Shown: positions 1 to 6,865, counted from the first letter of the stretch. The stretch is 21,941 nt of DNA from CAYJAD01 sp964369995 (GCA_964369995.1 CAYJHH010000037.1:1-21941), one strand, 5' to 3'. Numbers and translations are program-made. The notes: generated by a model not told the origin, from the sequence alone.

Positions 1-1
1 T

Positions 2-40
2 GAGCTTGGCATGGGCATGAAGCTTCAATGGGGATTTTAA
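2..40 (+). CDS. C-terminal end of a probable outer-membrane beta-barrel protein (partial, 5' end outside window)
   Basis: An open frame entering from the left edge reads ELGMGMKLQWGF and then TAA at 38-40. The residues alternate as in the last strand of an outer-membrane barrel: Phe at the C-terminus, Trp at -3, Leu at -5, Met at -7 and -9, Leu at -11, with polar or small residues between them. A terminal Phe with alternating hydrophobic residues is the known recognition signature for the BAM complex in Gram-negative porins. The stop codon lies 16 bases before a perfect hairpin (57-90), as expected at a gene end. Only 12 residues are visible, so the family is inferred from the signature alone. 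A chance frame cannot be excluded. Confidence 0.5.
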   Translation, partial: ELGMGMKLQWGF

Positions 41-56
41 ATTTTTGTTTTTTTAA

Positions 57-90
57 GGGGCGGGAACTTTTTGAAAAAAGTTCCCGCCCC
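57..90. repeat. Perfect 16-bp-arm palindrome, possible terminator of the edge gene
   Basis: The arms at 57-72 and 75-90 are perfect reverse complements separated by only two bases. They are GC-rich outside and T/A-rich at the centre, where five T are followed by GA and five A. It sits 16 bases after the stop of the edge gene and could fold in RNA from either strand. No T-run follows on the plus strand, but a run of seven T plus AA lies on its left side (about 47-55). The same centre occurs in the repeats at the right edge of the window, so it belongs to a dispersed hairpin family. Confidence 0.75.
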
Positions 91-92
91 TC

Positions 93-107
93 GAAGGCTT
101 CGCCTTC
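93..107. repeat. Small hairpin directly after the 57-90 palindrome
   Basis: GAAGGC and GCCTTC flank a three-base loop (TTC), giving a perfect 6-bp stem two bases after the larger palindrome. A similar arrangement, a large hairpin followed by a small GC-rich one, recurs at 21783-21867. The two-hairpin layout may therefore be one unit of a dispersed intergenic element. Confidence 0.55.
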
Positions 108-381
108 TCACCCCACCCTCAAAAACTTTTCATGGCGACAAAACGCTCACTCTTACAAAATCCTAAGTCGCATGTAATGTTATTCCTGCCTCTTTGTTCT
201 ACAATACGTTACAATGGTAGTCGTTTTTTCAGCTCATTAATAATTGATTCTTTTTTGTGTAGCGCAAAGCGCAGTCAAAAAAACATGTAGTGTCAATTAT
301 GAAGAGGACTATGAAGGCGATTTTGTGGGAATTGTAAGATTTTTTCTTGTGACAAGGAAGAGGTGTTTTGGGGAAGGTAAG

Positions 382-422
382 CGACCTTAAGGTCGACCCA
401 AAGGGCGCAAAGCGTAGCCCTT
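382..422. repeat. Tandem pair of palindromes (REP-like)
   Basis: Positions 382-395 form a perfect 14-bp palindrome, CGACCTTAAGGTCG. Five bases later AAGGGC (401-406) and GCCCTT (417-422) flank a loop containing GCAAAGC. The GCAAAGC loop core is shared with the hairpins at 262-272 and 21849-21867. The arrangement resembles bacterial REP/BIME-type intergenic repeats, but copy number in the genome cannot be judged from this window. Confidence 0.5.
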
Positions 423-531
423 AGCGAGGGACGAGCTTTAGGGATATCGTACGCCTAGGCGCGTGCGTTCAAAAAAACGCAACTGACGCAGGCACAAGTA
501 AAAAGATGAATTCCCCAAAAGCGCCTTCATG

Positions 532-561
532 CCATGCAAAGGGCGCATCTGCGCCGCATGG
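532..561. repeat. Inverted repeat just downstream of the exonuclease stop
   Basis: CCATGC at 532-537 pairs with GCATGG at 556-561, and inside it GGCGCA pairs with TGCGCC around a two-base loop, leaving a bulge of four bases on one side. It lies 22 bases beyond the exonuclease stop on the minus strand, where a terminator for the rpmH-to-exonuclease operon would be expected. No T-run follows on that strand, so it is at best an atypical terminator or a processing or stability hairpin. Confidence 0.4.
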
Positions 562-583
562 AAAATCGCATGGAAAGCTACAG

Positions 584-1177
584 CTACACCATGCCCAGCT
601 CTTCCATACGTAAAAACACCTGCCGCCCTATCCACGCATCCGTGGCCGCATACACCACTTGCCGCTCCGAGAGTACCTGCGCCGACCAATTGGAACACTG
701 CGGCCCTTTAGAAATACGAAAATCAAAAAAATTCGCCGCTAAATTACGAAGCCCCTGCGTTTCAAGCTTATGATGGCGCGCCACATTGCCCAAATCCACT
801 AACCCGGCCGGCTCAAAAGCATGTATTTTTTGCAACTCACGCATATCATCTTGAATACTCACTCCAGCCTTCACAATGCTTGCATCACTCAGAATTTCTG
901 CCATGGCCGCATTAAAAGGAATCCATGTGAGTTGAATAAGGTATACCATATCTTCCGTGGCCATTTGCACTAAAGAAGGCGCATTAATGCTCCCCTTACG
1001 AAAGGAAGGCTTGGTTTCAGTATCAAAACCCACCACACGCTCTTCTTTAATCTTTTGCAAAGCCACTTCCAAGGCTTCCACTTCGGTGATGAGTTCAATC
1101 TTTCCCTCATAGCGTACTATGGGAAGTGTATTAATTTCATCTTTGCTTAATTTGCGTCTGTATTGCTCTAAAGACAT
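584..1177 (-). CDS. 3'-5' exonuclease, RNase D-like (DEDDy) domain
   Basis: A 197-residue single-domain protein of the DnaQ-like 3'-5' exonuclease superfamily, closest in pattern to RNase D catalytic domains. FDTE at residues 51-54 supplies the first two acidic ligands (Asp52, Glu54), the Asp110-Asp111 pair after VSIQ supplies the third, and YAATDAW (176-182) gives the Tyr and Asp of the DEDDy signature. It lacks the HRDC domains of full RNase D. Likely role: two-metal-dependent trimming of RNA or DNA 3' ends in the cytoplasm; the substrate is unknown. I chose the ATG at 1177, which lies 14 bases after the mnmE stop; an in-frame TTG at 1207 would overlap mnmE. The ribosome-binding site is weak. 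It is the last gene of the rpmH-to-mnmE cluster. Confidence 0.85.
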   Translation of the reverse strand: MSLEQYRRKLSKDEINTLPIVRYEGKIELITEVEALEVALQKIKEERVVGFDTETKPSFRKGSINAPSLVQMATEDMVYLIQLTWIPFNAAMAEILSDASIVKAGVSIQDDMRELQKIHAFEPAGLVDLGNVARHHKLETQGLRNLAANFFDFRISKGPQCSNWSAQVLSERQVVYAATDAWIGRQVFLRMEELGMV

Positions 1178-1191
1178 GGCATATCCGTAAA

Positions 1192-2580
1192 TTATTTTCC
1201 TATGCAAAAATTTGCAAAAATTTTATCTAAAAGCTCATCGGCGCTATCTAATCCGGTAATTTGCCCAAGCAAAGCCACCGCCGTATCCAGACGCACAGAA
1301 CATATATCATAAGGCACATGGGCAGTGATATCTGCCAAAAGCAAGGCTAGCTCAGCGCTGGCATCTTGTAAAAGCAAGGCCTGACGCATATTGGGTACCA
1401 CGTCCCCGGCCTCAGGTTCAGCGCTGCTATCTTGTAATATAACATCTTTAATGGCACAAGAAAGCTCTTGTAGCCCTGTAGCTTCCTTGGCAGAAATAAG
1501 AATACACTTTTTTATAAGGTCTTGCCAAGTGTCAGGAAGTATGGGCTCAGGGGCAAGGTCACTTTTATTCCACACAAGCACAGTTTTCTCATTATTTGCT
1601 AAAGAAAAACCTTCCTCACCCAAGTGCATTGCGGCATCTGCGCCAAGGCTACCGTCCAGCAAAAAAAGTACCGCATCCGCTTCAGCTATACGTTCTCGGC
1701 TACGAGCTATGCCCATACGCTCCACGGTATCCAAGGCTTCACGTAGGCCAGCCGTATCAGTAATACGCAAAGCAAGACCATCTAAATTAAGGCCTTCTTC
1801 CAAAAAATCTCGAGTGGTTCCGGGAATATCCGTCACTAAGGCACGATTATAACCAAGTAAGGCATTAAGTAAAGATGATTTGCCCGCATTAACCGCGCCG
1901 GCTAAGACCACTGAAGCCCCTTCTTGCCAATGCCTACTACGATTATACGCGCGTAAAAGATCTTCCACAGCCTCGCGCACAGTTCCTATGACTTGTCCAA
2001 AAGCTTCTGGGCTAAGGCATTCCACTTCTTCTTCAGGAAAGTCCACAGCCACGCATAATTCCATACGAAGAATTTCAAGCTTTTCGCGTAAAGTGCTTAC
2101 TTTTTCCCCCAATAAGCCTTCCAATTTGGCAGATCCCAAGTGTAGGGCGGCCTTGCTCTTGGCTGCAATCATCTCTGCCACGGCTTCGGCTTGGGTTAAA
2201 TCCATGCGTCCATTCATAAGAGCACGGCGCGAAAATTCTCCGCGATCTGCCAAACGTGCACCGCATGCCACAATGTTTTCTAACAATGTAGCCATGAGCA
2301 CTTGTCCGCCATGACCATGAATTTCCACCACATCTTCACCGGTAAAGGTATTTGGGCCAGGCATGTACACAGCAAGCACATCATCAAGCATGGCTCCTTG
2401 CGCATCGATCATGCGGCCGCGATGCAATGTCCAAGGGCGAAAGTCTTTGAGGTCTTTTTTGGCAGGCACAAAGATTTGCCGTAAAATTTCTTTGGACTCA
2501 GGGCCTGAAATACGTACAATGCCTATCCCTCCACTGCCGAGAGGGGTAGCTATGGCAGCTATGGTAGGAGAGTGAAACAT
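1192..2580 (-). CDS. mnmE: tRNA modification GTPase MnmE (TrmE)
   Basis: MnmE works with MnmG to install the 5-carboxymethylaminomethyl or related group on wobble uridine 34 of certain tRNAs, using tetrahydrofolate, FAD and GTP. The 462-residue length is normal. The N-terminal folate-binding domain covers about 1-118, the helical domain about 119-218 and again 375-462, and the inserted G domain about 219-372. Visible G motifs are the P-loop at 228-235, IPGTTRD at 252-258, DTAG at 275-278 and NKSD at 338-341. The protein ends in FCIGK with the essential Cys459. The P-loop reads GAVNAGKS, whereas most family members have Pro-Asn-Val at the centre; the catalytic GK(S) is intact. The ATG at 2580 has GAGGG just upstream; an in-frame TTG at 2625 is less likely. 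Confidence 0.97.
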   Translation of the reverse strand: MFHSPTIAAIATPLGSGGIGIVRISGPESKEILRQIFVPAKKDLKDFRPWTLHRGRMIDAQGAMLDDVLAVYMPGPNTFTGEDVVEIHGHGGQVLMATLLENIVACGARLADRGEFSRRALMNGRMDLTQAEAVAEMIAAKSKAALHLGSAKLEGLLGEKVSTLREKLEILRMELCVAVDFPEEEVECLSPEAFGQVIGTVREAVEDLLRAYNRSRHWQEGASVVLAGAVNAGKSSLLNALLGYNRALVTDIPGTTRDFLEEGLNLDGLALRITDTAGLREALDTVERMGIARSRERIAEADAVLFLLDGSLGADAAMHLGEEGFSLANNEKTVLVWNKSDLAPEPILPDTWQDLIKKCILISAKEATGLQELSCAIKDVILQDSSAEPEAGDVVPNMRQALLLQDASAELALLLADITAHVPYDICSVRLDTAVALLGQITGLDSADELLDKIFANFCIGK

Positions 2581-2638
2581 AAAGCCCTCAATGCTATGGT
2601 ATACATAAGCCACCCCCTTATCCAAGAGAGTGGCCTAC

Positions 2639-2661
2639 AAAAAACACGCTGTAAAAACAGC
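2639..2661 (-). terminator. Weak hairpin with T-run between jag and mnmE
   Basis: On the minus strand GCTGT and ACAGC form a 5-bp stem around a four-T loop, followed after two bases by six T. It lies in the 97-base gap between jag and mnmE, the largest gap below rpmH in this cluster. The stem is short, so partial termination or attenuation that lowers mnmE expression is more plausible than a full stop. Confidence 0.35.
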
Positions 2662-2677
2662 TCGATATGCAAACAGG

Positions 2678-4162
2678 TTAGGCGCGTTTGCGCTGAATTA
2701 TCACACGCTTTAAGGGGCCTTCGCCGGAAGATCGCGTAATAAGGTCTGTAGCATCTTGTAAAACCACATGCACAATGCGTCTGTGATACGATGATAAAGG
2801 CCGCGTAGAATGTGCCTTACCTGTGGTGCGCACTCTTTCAGCCAGTACTTGAGCCAATTCGCTGAGTTTTTCATCTTGACGGGTACGATAGTCACCAGCA
2901 TCAAGTTGTACGCGTACAGCAGCGTCCATGGCGCGAGATACAATGCGTGAAGTAATATATTGTAAAGAGGCTAAGGTTTGTCCCTCACGTCCAATGAGCA
3001 AGCCGGAATTTTCATCACAATCCAAATGCACATGCACGCGCCCTTCATGTAATTTCATTTCCAGCGGCACTTCACCCACAATGGAGCGAGTTAAGATACC
3101 CACAGCTTCTAAGGTCACCGTTTTTAAACGCTCTTGATCCAATTCTTCCAAAGGAATGCGGCGTACATTTTCCACCTCTTCCACATCATCACCAAAGCCT
3201 AAAGAGTCCAAATGCTCTGTGGGAGCAGGCTTAGCAGCGGCATGTTTAGAAGTATCAGAGCGTTTATGCTGTTGGCGCCGATTATCACGAGAATCGCGGG
3301 AATCGCGGGAATCGCGGGAATCGCGGGAATCGCGGGAATCGCGGGAATCGCGACCTTCCCTACCATCTCTCTGATGACGATGACGATTTTTATCTTGACG
3401 TTCAGCGCGTGGTTCGGCGCGATTACCATCCACGTCCATGCGATTGCCATCCACCTCAACGCGATTGCCATCACGCTCTATGCGGTTACCATGGCGGTCA
3501 CCACGTTTACGGTCTTGGCGTGTATCAGGGCGTGCATCAGGGCGTGCATCATAGCGAGAATCTTGGCGCGACTCTTGGCGCGATTCTTGGCGTGCATCAG
3601 GACGTCCTTCACGTTTAGGCTTTTGCTGACGCTCACGACGCGAATGCTGACCACGCTCGCCCCTTTCAGCACGCTCTGCGCGCCCTTCATGCTCAGCGCC
3701 ATCTAAGGCGTCAGCAGAAGGAGCTTTTGAAGCGTCTTTTAAAGCATCCATGTTATGCTCGACCTGAACTTCCTCTTTAAGAGAGGAAGCGCTCAGCTCC
3801 TGCTTTTGTGCAGCCGCGCCTTTAGGTGCGCCACTTTTTGCAGATGCTGATGCAGGAGAAGAAGCTGCTTTTTTAGCACAAGGTGCAGCGGCTTCCGTGG
3901 CCTTATCTGCTGTTTCACCCACAGCCGCAGCCACCGCGGCAGATTTTTTGGAGCGACCCAAAATATCTTCCACGGCATCACGTAATTGGACGCGGCGCGC
4001 CCGCACTACGGCTTTACGCGCGCCCACAAGACCAAAGATACCGGATTTAGCATCTTGTACAATATCAATTTCTAAACGTTCGCGAGACGTATCAAAGTAC
4101 GTGCACGCATCATGAATGGCATCATCAAGGCTTTTGCCTGTAAACTCTTTAAAGCCTTCCAT
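2678..4162 (-). CDS. jag: Jag (SpoIIIJ-associated) RNA-binding protein with KH and R3H domains, repeat-expanded
   Basis: Jag/KhpB proteins bind RNA and are encoded beside YidC in many bacteria. The Jag_N domain is at about residues 3-52, a KH domain at about 355-425 with the GxxG loop GREG at 391-394, and an R3H domain at about 430-494 with Arg461-x3-His465. At 494 residues it is far longer than typical Jag (about 150-250). The extra length is a low-complexity linker from about 65 to 320: an Ala/Lys-rich part, then a highly charged Arg/Asp/Glu part with RQESR and PDAR units, four 7-residue units around DGNR (224-251), and seven RDS triplets (271-291). Such a charged linker is probably disordered and may add nonspecific RNA contacts (inference). 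It starts 21 bases after the yidC stop, with AGGAT as ribosome-binding site. Confidence 0.95.
   Translation of the reverse strand: MEGFKEFTGKSLDDAIHDACTYFDTSRERLEIDIVQDAKSGIFGLVGARKAVVRARRVQLRDAVEDILGRSKKSAAVAAAVGETADKATEAAAPCAKKAASSPASASAKSGAPKGAAAQKQELSASSLKEEVQVEHNMDALKDASKAPSADALDGAEHEGRAERAERGERGQHSRRERQQKPKREGRPDARQESRQESRQDSRYDARPDARPDTRQDRKRGDRHGNRIERDGNRVEVDGNRMDVDGNRAEPRAERQDKNRHRHQRDGREGRDSRDSRDSRDSRDSRDSRDSRDNRRQQHKRSDTSKHAAAKPAPTEHLDSLGFGDDVEEVENVRRIPLEELDQERLKTVTLEAVGILTRSIVGEVPLEMKLHEGRVHVHLDCDENSGLLIGREGQTLASLQYITSRIVSRAMDAAVRVQLDAGDYRTRQDEKLSELAQVLAERVRTTGKAHSTRPLSSYHRRIVHVVLQDATDLITRSSGEGPLKRVIIQRKRA
3290..3352 (-). repeat. Seven tandem 9-bp units coding for Arg-Asp-Ser inside jag
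   Basis: Read on the plus strand the unit is GGAATCGCG. Six copies are identical and the seventh, at the 3290 end, differs by one base. Each unit encodes RDS in Jag residues 271-291. Because the unit is a multiple of three, slippage would change the linker length without breaking the frame. Long open frames on the other strand and in other frames here are by-products of the repeat. Confidence 0.95.
3410..3493 (-). repeat. Four degenerate 21-bp units coding for (H/D)GNRxxx inside jag
   Basis: Jag residues 224-251 are four successive 7-residue units: HGNRIER, DGNRVEV, DGNRMDV and DGNRAEP. At DNA level they are 21-bp tandem repeats with point differences, so they are older or less constrained than the 9-bp array 58 bases away. 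Both arrays lie in the charged linker between Jag_N and KH. Confidence 0.85.
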
Positions 4163-4183
4163 ACGTATACATCCTGTGTGTAT

Positions 4184-5896
4184 TTATGCTGTTTGCTTTT
4201 CTGCTTTACGCAAAAGTAACCATTGCTGCAACATAGACAATAAGTTGTTAACAAGCCAATAAAGCACAAGGCCTGAGGGAAATGACAAGAACATAAAGGT
4301 AAAGATGAGTGGCAAGAACATCATAATCTTTTGCTGCATGGGATCACCCATGGGTGGACTCATCTTTTGCATGAAGAACATGCTCAGCCCCATAATGATG
4401 GGCGTAATATAGAAAGGGTCAGCCTGAGATAAGTCTGCAAGCCAAATCACGTCCGTGCCGGGTAAATAGGTCACAAAGGACGCCCCGCGTAACTCAATGG
4501 AAGTGAGTAAAGCTTGGTACAAACCAAAGAACACAGGAAGCTGCACAAGCATGGGAATACAACCACTGGCAGGGTTAATGCCATAGGTTTTATGCAAGGC
4601 CATGGTTTCGCGTGTTAAGGCTTCACGGTCATCGGCATGTTTTTCTTGTATGGCTTTAATCATGGGCTGTAATTTGCGCATTTTAGCCATGGAAGCATAA
4701 CTTTTTGCCGTCAAAGGCCAGAACAAAATCTTAATGCCCACTGTGAGCAAGATGATGGCTACGCCCCAGTTATTGGCAAATCCATGCAAATACTCAAGGC
4801 ACCATAAAAGAGCAGAACCAATGATGCTGAACATACCAAGGTCAATGGCATTGATAAGCTCATTGGGAGCTTTTTCTAAAAGATTGCCCACTTTAGGTCC
4901 AACCCAGTAGGTCACATCTTGTTGCACTTCGGTATTGGCTTGTACCACAATATCCGCTTGTTCTAGCACCACACGATAAACACTATCTTGTAAGCGCGCT
5001 TTCAAGGTAAGGTTTGCTGTATTGGCAGGAGCAATGGCGGACATAAAGTAGGTGCTTGAAGCCGCTGCCCACAAAATGGGACCCGTTTCTTGAATACCTG
5101 GTTCAGACAAAGTGTCAGGATCGCTTTCTTCTGCGTATTCACCGGTAATACCCCAAGCCACACGCATGGCGTCATAGTAACCGCCGGCAGCCACAGAGGC
5201 ATCTTCGCCTACGCTATAGCCAAGACGCACGGAGCGAGCTTGATCGCCAAGGCCCACAATGCGTACTTTTTCTACAATTTGATAAGTATCAGCTGAAAAA
5301 GTTAATTCACGAACCACACGCAAACCATCCACCTCTCCTGTGAAGGAAAGAGATTGTTGCCCAGAGTTCAAGGTAATATTTTCGCCGGCAAAAGACCATT
5401 TGCCTGTGCTCCAAGAAGGTTGCCCATTAACAAGTAAACCCAAGGGGGCAACGCGAGCAACAGTGGGCGTGATAAGGTTCACATTGGGGCGCGGACCTTC
5501 TTCATTGGCGTAGGGGTTCTTTTCTCCAATGCCAAAGCCCATGATGGAAAAGAGAGGTTCTTTTTTAATGCCTTCAGGATATTTTTTTAGCTCAAAAGAA
5601 CGTAAAATGGCACCACCGGAATAAATGACAGCCTTGTATAAAGGAGTCTCAACGATAATATCTTTACCGGGAGCAGGTGTGAAGGTGGCTAAAGGAGCCG
5701 CCGGAGAGCTAGATGCGCTTTGCACTGCCGCTTGCTGTTCGGCTTCGGCAGCTTGTTGCTGTGCTACACGGGCTTGCTCCTGCGCGGCAAGCTGCTCAGG
5801 ACTAGGAGTCCAACCCATTTCTTGAGAAAGGAACGTCCAACCAACCATAACAGCCAAAGAAAGTGTGATGGCGAGAATTAAATTTTTAGATTGCAT
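4184..5896 (-). CDS. yidC: Membrane protein insertase YidC
   Basis: YidC inserts and folds inner-membrane proteins, alone or with SecYEG. This 570-residue form has the Gram-negative architecture. A first membrane segment lies at about 5-22, followed by a Gln/Ala-rich linker at about 30-65. The large periplasmic beta domain covers about 60-340, and the conserved five-helix insertase core runs from about 350 to the C-terminus. Within the core, the cytoplasmic hairpin with KMRKLQPMIKAIQEKH and the late PSGLVLYWLVNN segment (about 540-551) are typical. The ATG at 5896 follows the yidD stop by seven bases, with AGAGG overlapping that stop; an in-frame GTG at 5932 would overlap yidD. It is likely translated from the same mRNA as rnpA, yidD and jag. 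Confidence 0.97.
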   Translation of the reverse strand: MQSKNLILAITLSLAVMVGWTFLSQEMGWTPSPEQLAAQEQARVAQQQAAEAEQQAAVQSASSSPAAPLATFTPAPGKDIIVETPLYKAVIYSGGAILRSFELKKYPEGIKKEPLFSIMGFGIGEKNPYANEEGPRPNVNLITPTVARVAPLGLLVNGQPSWSTGKWSFAGENITLNSGQQSLSFTGEVDGLRVVRELTFSADTYQIVEKVRIVGLGDQARSVRLGYSVGEDASVAAGGYYDAMRVAWGITGEYAEESDPDTLSEPGIQETGPILWAAASSTYFMSAIAPANTANLTLKARLQDSVYRVVLEQADIVVQANTEVQQDVTYWVGPKVGNLLEKAPNELINAIDLGMFSIIGSALLWCLEYLHGFANNWGVAIILLTVGIKILFWPLTAKSYASMAKMRKLQPMIKAIQEKHADDREALTRETMALHKTYGINPASGCIPMLVQLPVFFGLYQALLTSIELRGASFVTYLPGTDVIWLADLSQADPFYITPIIMGLSMFFMQKMSPPMGDPMQQKIMMFLPLIFTFMFLSFPSGLVLYWLVNNLLSMLQQWLLLRKAEKQTA

Positions 5897-5903
5897 AGAA
5901 CCT

Positions 5904-6161
5904 CTATTTATTGTGTGTCTTGCGGGCACCAAAAGAGGGGGGAGGAACAGGGTCTACACCACCTCCCGCCCAAGGATGACAACGCGCAAGCCTGCACAAA
6001 GCCAACCATGACCCACGAACTATGCCGTGGAGCATGACCGCTTCTACGGCATAGGCAGAACATGTGGGATAGTAGCGACACGCCTTGGGGAGCACGGGCG
6101 AAACAACATACCTGTAAAAAAAGACTGGCAGAAGATAGATACGGCGTATCCATATCCTCAT
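5904..6161 (-). CDS. yidD: Membrane protein insertion efficiency factor YidD
   Basis: YidD is a small membrane-associated protein that helps YidC-dependent insertion. The 85-residue protein carries the family core at about residues 28-72: CRYYPTCSAYAVEA, HG near the middle, and CHPWAGGGVDPVP. The three conserved Cys are present. The N-terminus is basic and aromatic, as expected for an amphipathic membrane anchor. Its ATG overlaps the rnpA stop by four bases (ATGA), which indicates translational coupling, and its stop is seven bases before yidC. Overlapping frames here are shadows. Confidence 0.95.
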   Translation of the reverse strand: MRIWIRRIYLLPVFFYRYVVSPVLPKACRYYPTCSAYAVEAVMLHGIVRGSWLALCRLARCHPWAGGGVDPVPPPSFGARKTHNK

Positions 6162-6535
6162 ACCACACGCTCCCCAAGGGCATTGAGTTTTTTCAAGAGG
6201 GGGCTTAAGTCAGTGTGCACCAAGTCATACGAAATCGGCATACCGATTAAGTTTTTCTTGGGAACAACTACAATATCAAGCCCTTGTGGAAGTTTTTGAC
6301 CATGCAAGCGGAAAAACTCTCGCAATACGCGCTTTATGGAATTACGGCGCACTGCATTACCCATCTTGCGGCTCACCGTAAATCCGGCACGCCATCCAGC
6401 TTCCTCTTGTTTTCTGGTGAACAACACAAAATATTTTGAAAAATAGCGCTGATTTGCATCATAACATAGCACAAAATCACTTCTGCGCTGCACTCTTTTA
6501 CTACGAGGCCACTTTGTATCCCATGCTTGTGGCAT
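6158..6535 (-). CDS. rnpA: Ribonuclease P protein component
   Basis: RnpA is the protein subunit of RNase P, which removes 5' leaders from tRNA precursors with the catalytic RNA RnpB. The 125-residue length is normal. The RNR signature is at about residues 58-75 (KMGNAVRRNSIKRVLREFF), inside a basic protein with aromatic residues in the N-terminal half that contact the leader. It follows rpmH by 51 bases and overlaps yidD by four. The ATG at 6535 has AAAGGG close upstream and GAGG slightly further away, so spacing is not ideal. Confidence 0.96.
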   Translation of the reverse strand: MPQAWDTKWPRSKRVQRRSDFVLCYDANQRYFSKYFVLFTRKQEEAGWRAGFTVSRKMGNAVRRNSIKRVLREFFRLHGQKLPQGLDIVVVPKKNLIGMPISYDLVHTDLSPLLKKLNALGERVV

Positions 6536-6586
6536 AGCCCTTTAACCTCGCGTTTATACTTGTCTTATTCGGTAAAATTTTTTGCG

Positions 6587-6727
6587 CTATACGCTGGCGC
6601 TCAAACGTTTGCGGCCTTTAGCACGACGACGACGAATAACGGCGCGACCAGCTGCTGTTGCCATACGTGCACGGAAACCACAGGTGCGTGCTCTACGAAT
6701 TTTACTTGGTTGATATGTTCTTTTCAT
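6587..6727 (-). CDS. rpmH: 50S ribosomal protein L34
   Basis: A short, very basic 46-residue protein starting MKRTYQPSKIRRARTCGF and continuing with RMATAAGRAVIRRRRAKGRKRLSA, which is the near-universal L34 sequence with two extra residues (SV) at the end. L34 binds 23S rRNA in the large subunit. A strong ribosome-binding site AAGGAG lies at 6735-6740, eight bases or so before the ATG. It heads the rnpA-yidD-yidC-jag-mnmE cluster, and a candidate promoter is at 6758-6786. In many bacteria dnaA is divergent or adjacent here; in this window the upstream neighbour is an aminotransferase. Confidence 0.97.
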   Translation of the reverse strand: MKRTYQPSKIRRARTCGFRARMATAAGRAVIRRRRAKGRKRLSASV

Positions 6728-6757
6728 TATCAAACTCCTTCGAGAAATAGAAAGAGT

Positions 6758-6786
6758 CGTTTACACCAATACCCGTAAGGCGTCAA
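6758..6786 (-). promoter_or_regulatory. Candidate sigma70 promoter for rpmH
   Basis: On the minus strand TTGACG (6781-6786) is followed after 17 bases by TAAACG (6758-6763), about 30 bases upstream of the rpmH start. The -35 element is good, the -10 element weak. A second possible start is an extended -10 (TGCTAAAAT) further upstream, around 6813-6821. Confidence 0.45.
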
Positions 6787-6865
6787 GCTTTCTGTGTCGC
6801 ATGGGCACATTTTAGCAAAGATTTCTTGACGGGCATGGGTGGCAACGCTCTTTCTGTGTGTTTAA

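Larger units (their letters stand above)
41..583. other. Gene-free intergenic region with clustered palindromes
   Basis: No convincing gene is visible in these roughly 540 bases. The minus-strand frame at 438-698 overlaps the exonuclease end and has no family features. The stretch contains the hairpins at 57-90 and 93-107, a GCGCAAAGCGC hairpin at 262-272, a 14-bp perfect palindrome at 382-395, a stem-loop at 401-422, a 10-bp palindrome at 452-461 and an interrupted inverted repeat at 532-561. Positions 120-255 are AT-rich with nothing recognisable. A small RNA or regulatory use cannot be excluded from sequence alone. Confidence 0.6.

Noticed and set aside
299..337. Twelve-codon plus-strand frame ATG...TAA
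   Set aside because: No ribosome-binding site and no similarity to a known small protein; a frame of this size is expected by chance.
438..698. Minus-strand frame of 86 codons
   Set aside because: It overlaps the exonuclease end in another frame, has no family resemblance, and its composition follows the exonuclease codons.
3290..3352. CRISPR-like appearance of the repeated GGAATCGCG units
   Set aside because: Units are contiguous 9-mers without spacers and encode part of Jag.
3156..3706. Long plus-strand frames with repetitive ESR or IAGIAG translations opposite jag
   Set aside because: They are created by the 9-bp array read in other frames; they have no ribosome-binding site and lie wholly inside a clear jag gene.
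6728..6865. Possible replication origin next to rpmH
   Set aside because: No DnaA-box sequence (TTATCCACA or close variants) seen in the gap or nearby, and dnaA is not adjacent.
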